Positions 6,688 to 6,770 of a stretch of DNA of 6,770 bases are shown here, in pieces. Positions within the stretch are counted from its first letter, which is position 1, and every line of letters starts with the position of its first letter. The notes under the pieces are model-generated. The model did not search any database. It was not told where the DNA came from and worked only from the letters and a program-made list of their open reading frames with translations. The translations under genes were made by a program, and so were the position numbers. The DNA comes from an uncultured Ruminococcus sp. Its GTDB lineage: Bacteria; Bacillota; Clostridia; UBA1212; UBA1255. The DNA is taken from positions 1-6,770 of the forward strand of contig CACZOW010000232.1 of assembly GCA_902782885.1 (NCBI GenBank), written 5' to 3'.

Positions 6688-6727
6688 TTCATCCGCATTC
6701 TCGCTCATTCATCTGCATTCTCGCTCA
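6688..6727 (+). repeat. Tandem duplication of a 20-bp unit
   Basis: Two adjacent 20-bp units (6688-6707 and 6708-6727) of the form TTCATCYGCATTCTCGCTCA differ at one base (C at 6694, T at 6714). The last seven bases, TCGCTCA, appear again at 6764-6770 on the window edge. No coding frame of note uses this stretch. The whole of 6596-6770 has no gene I can support. Confidence 0.85.
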
Positions 6728-6743
6728 TTTTAAGAACGGTAAA

Positions 6744-6758
6744 TCCCAAAAAGTGGGA
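6744..6758. repeat. Small hairpin near the right edge
   Basis: TCCCA (6744-6748) and TGGGA (6754-6758) form a 5-bp stem with a 5-nt loop. On the - strand it is followed by TTTACC, which is too weak to call a terminator. It could be part of a terminal repeat of the degraded IS, but the matching end is not identifiable. Confidence 0.35.
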
Positions 6759-6770
6759 CAAAATCGCTCA

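Noticed and set aside
6080..6733. 217-codon + strand frame opposite the transposase remnant
   Set aside because: It is antisense to a recognisable transposase and runs through the tandem repeats; no family resemblance.
80..6758. 9-bp inverted match TCCCACTTT (80-88) / AAAGTGGGA (6750-6758) at opposite ends, suggesting one composite mobile element
   Set aside because: A 9-bp match between two ends is expected by chance at this window size, it does not sit at a sequence boundary, and no target duplication is seen.

Overview
The window (6770 bp) is bacterial. The genes are GC-rich, but the short non-coding stretches hold AT-rich promoters that match the housekeeping sigma-70/sigma-A consensus closely, and the genes have strong Shine-Dalgarno sites. 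The phosphoribosyltransferase and the ABC half-transporter look most like proteins of Clostridia (Lachnospiraceae/Ruminococcaceae-like gut anaerobes). This is an inference from protein style; no rRNA or other taxonomic marker is present.

Left part (1-3360, + strand): an AT-rich leader with a 14-bp perfect inverted repeat is followed by a near-consensus promoter embedded in a 9-bp inverted repeat. Two genes follow as an apparent operon. The first is a cytoplasmic (alpha/alpha)6-toroid protein with an N-terminal beta-rich domain. The second is a TIM-barrel-like protein with a DUF4832-type C-terminus. Neither has a signal peptide, so they most likely act together inside the cell on an imported or host-derived oligosaccharide. 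The substrate cannot be read from the sequence.

Middle (3361-4142, + strand): three copies of a 10-bp repeat lead into a second promoter with ideal 17-bp spacing. This drives a type I phosphoribosyltransferase of the adenine-phosphoribosyltransferase-like family. The gene is followed by a three-copy 11-bp repeat and an intrinsic terminator, so this unit ends cleanly.

Right part (4143-6770, - strand, convergent): a complete ABC exporter-type half-transporter (membrane domain plus ATPase) lies directly downstream of a truncated IS5-family transposase. The transposase keeps its N-terminal domain but ends before the catalytic DDE domain. It has a promoter and ribosome binding site, and its stop codon sits 5 nt from the transporter's likely ATG, with the transporter's ribosome binding site inside the end of the transposase frame. 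The transporter may therefore be transcribed, and translationally coupled, from an IS remnant. Upstream, at the right edge, are two unrelated short tandem duplications.

I see no CRISPR array, tRNA, rRNA, phage genes or recognisable defence system. The most promising novelty is the uncharacterised pair of carbohydrate-related genes with its dyad promoter, followed by the IS-remnant/ABC fusion of transcription units.
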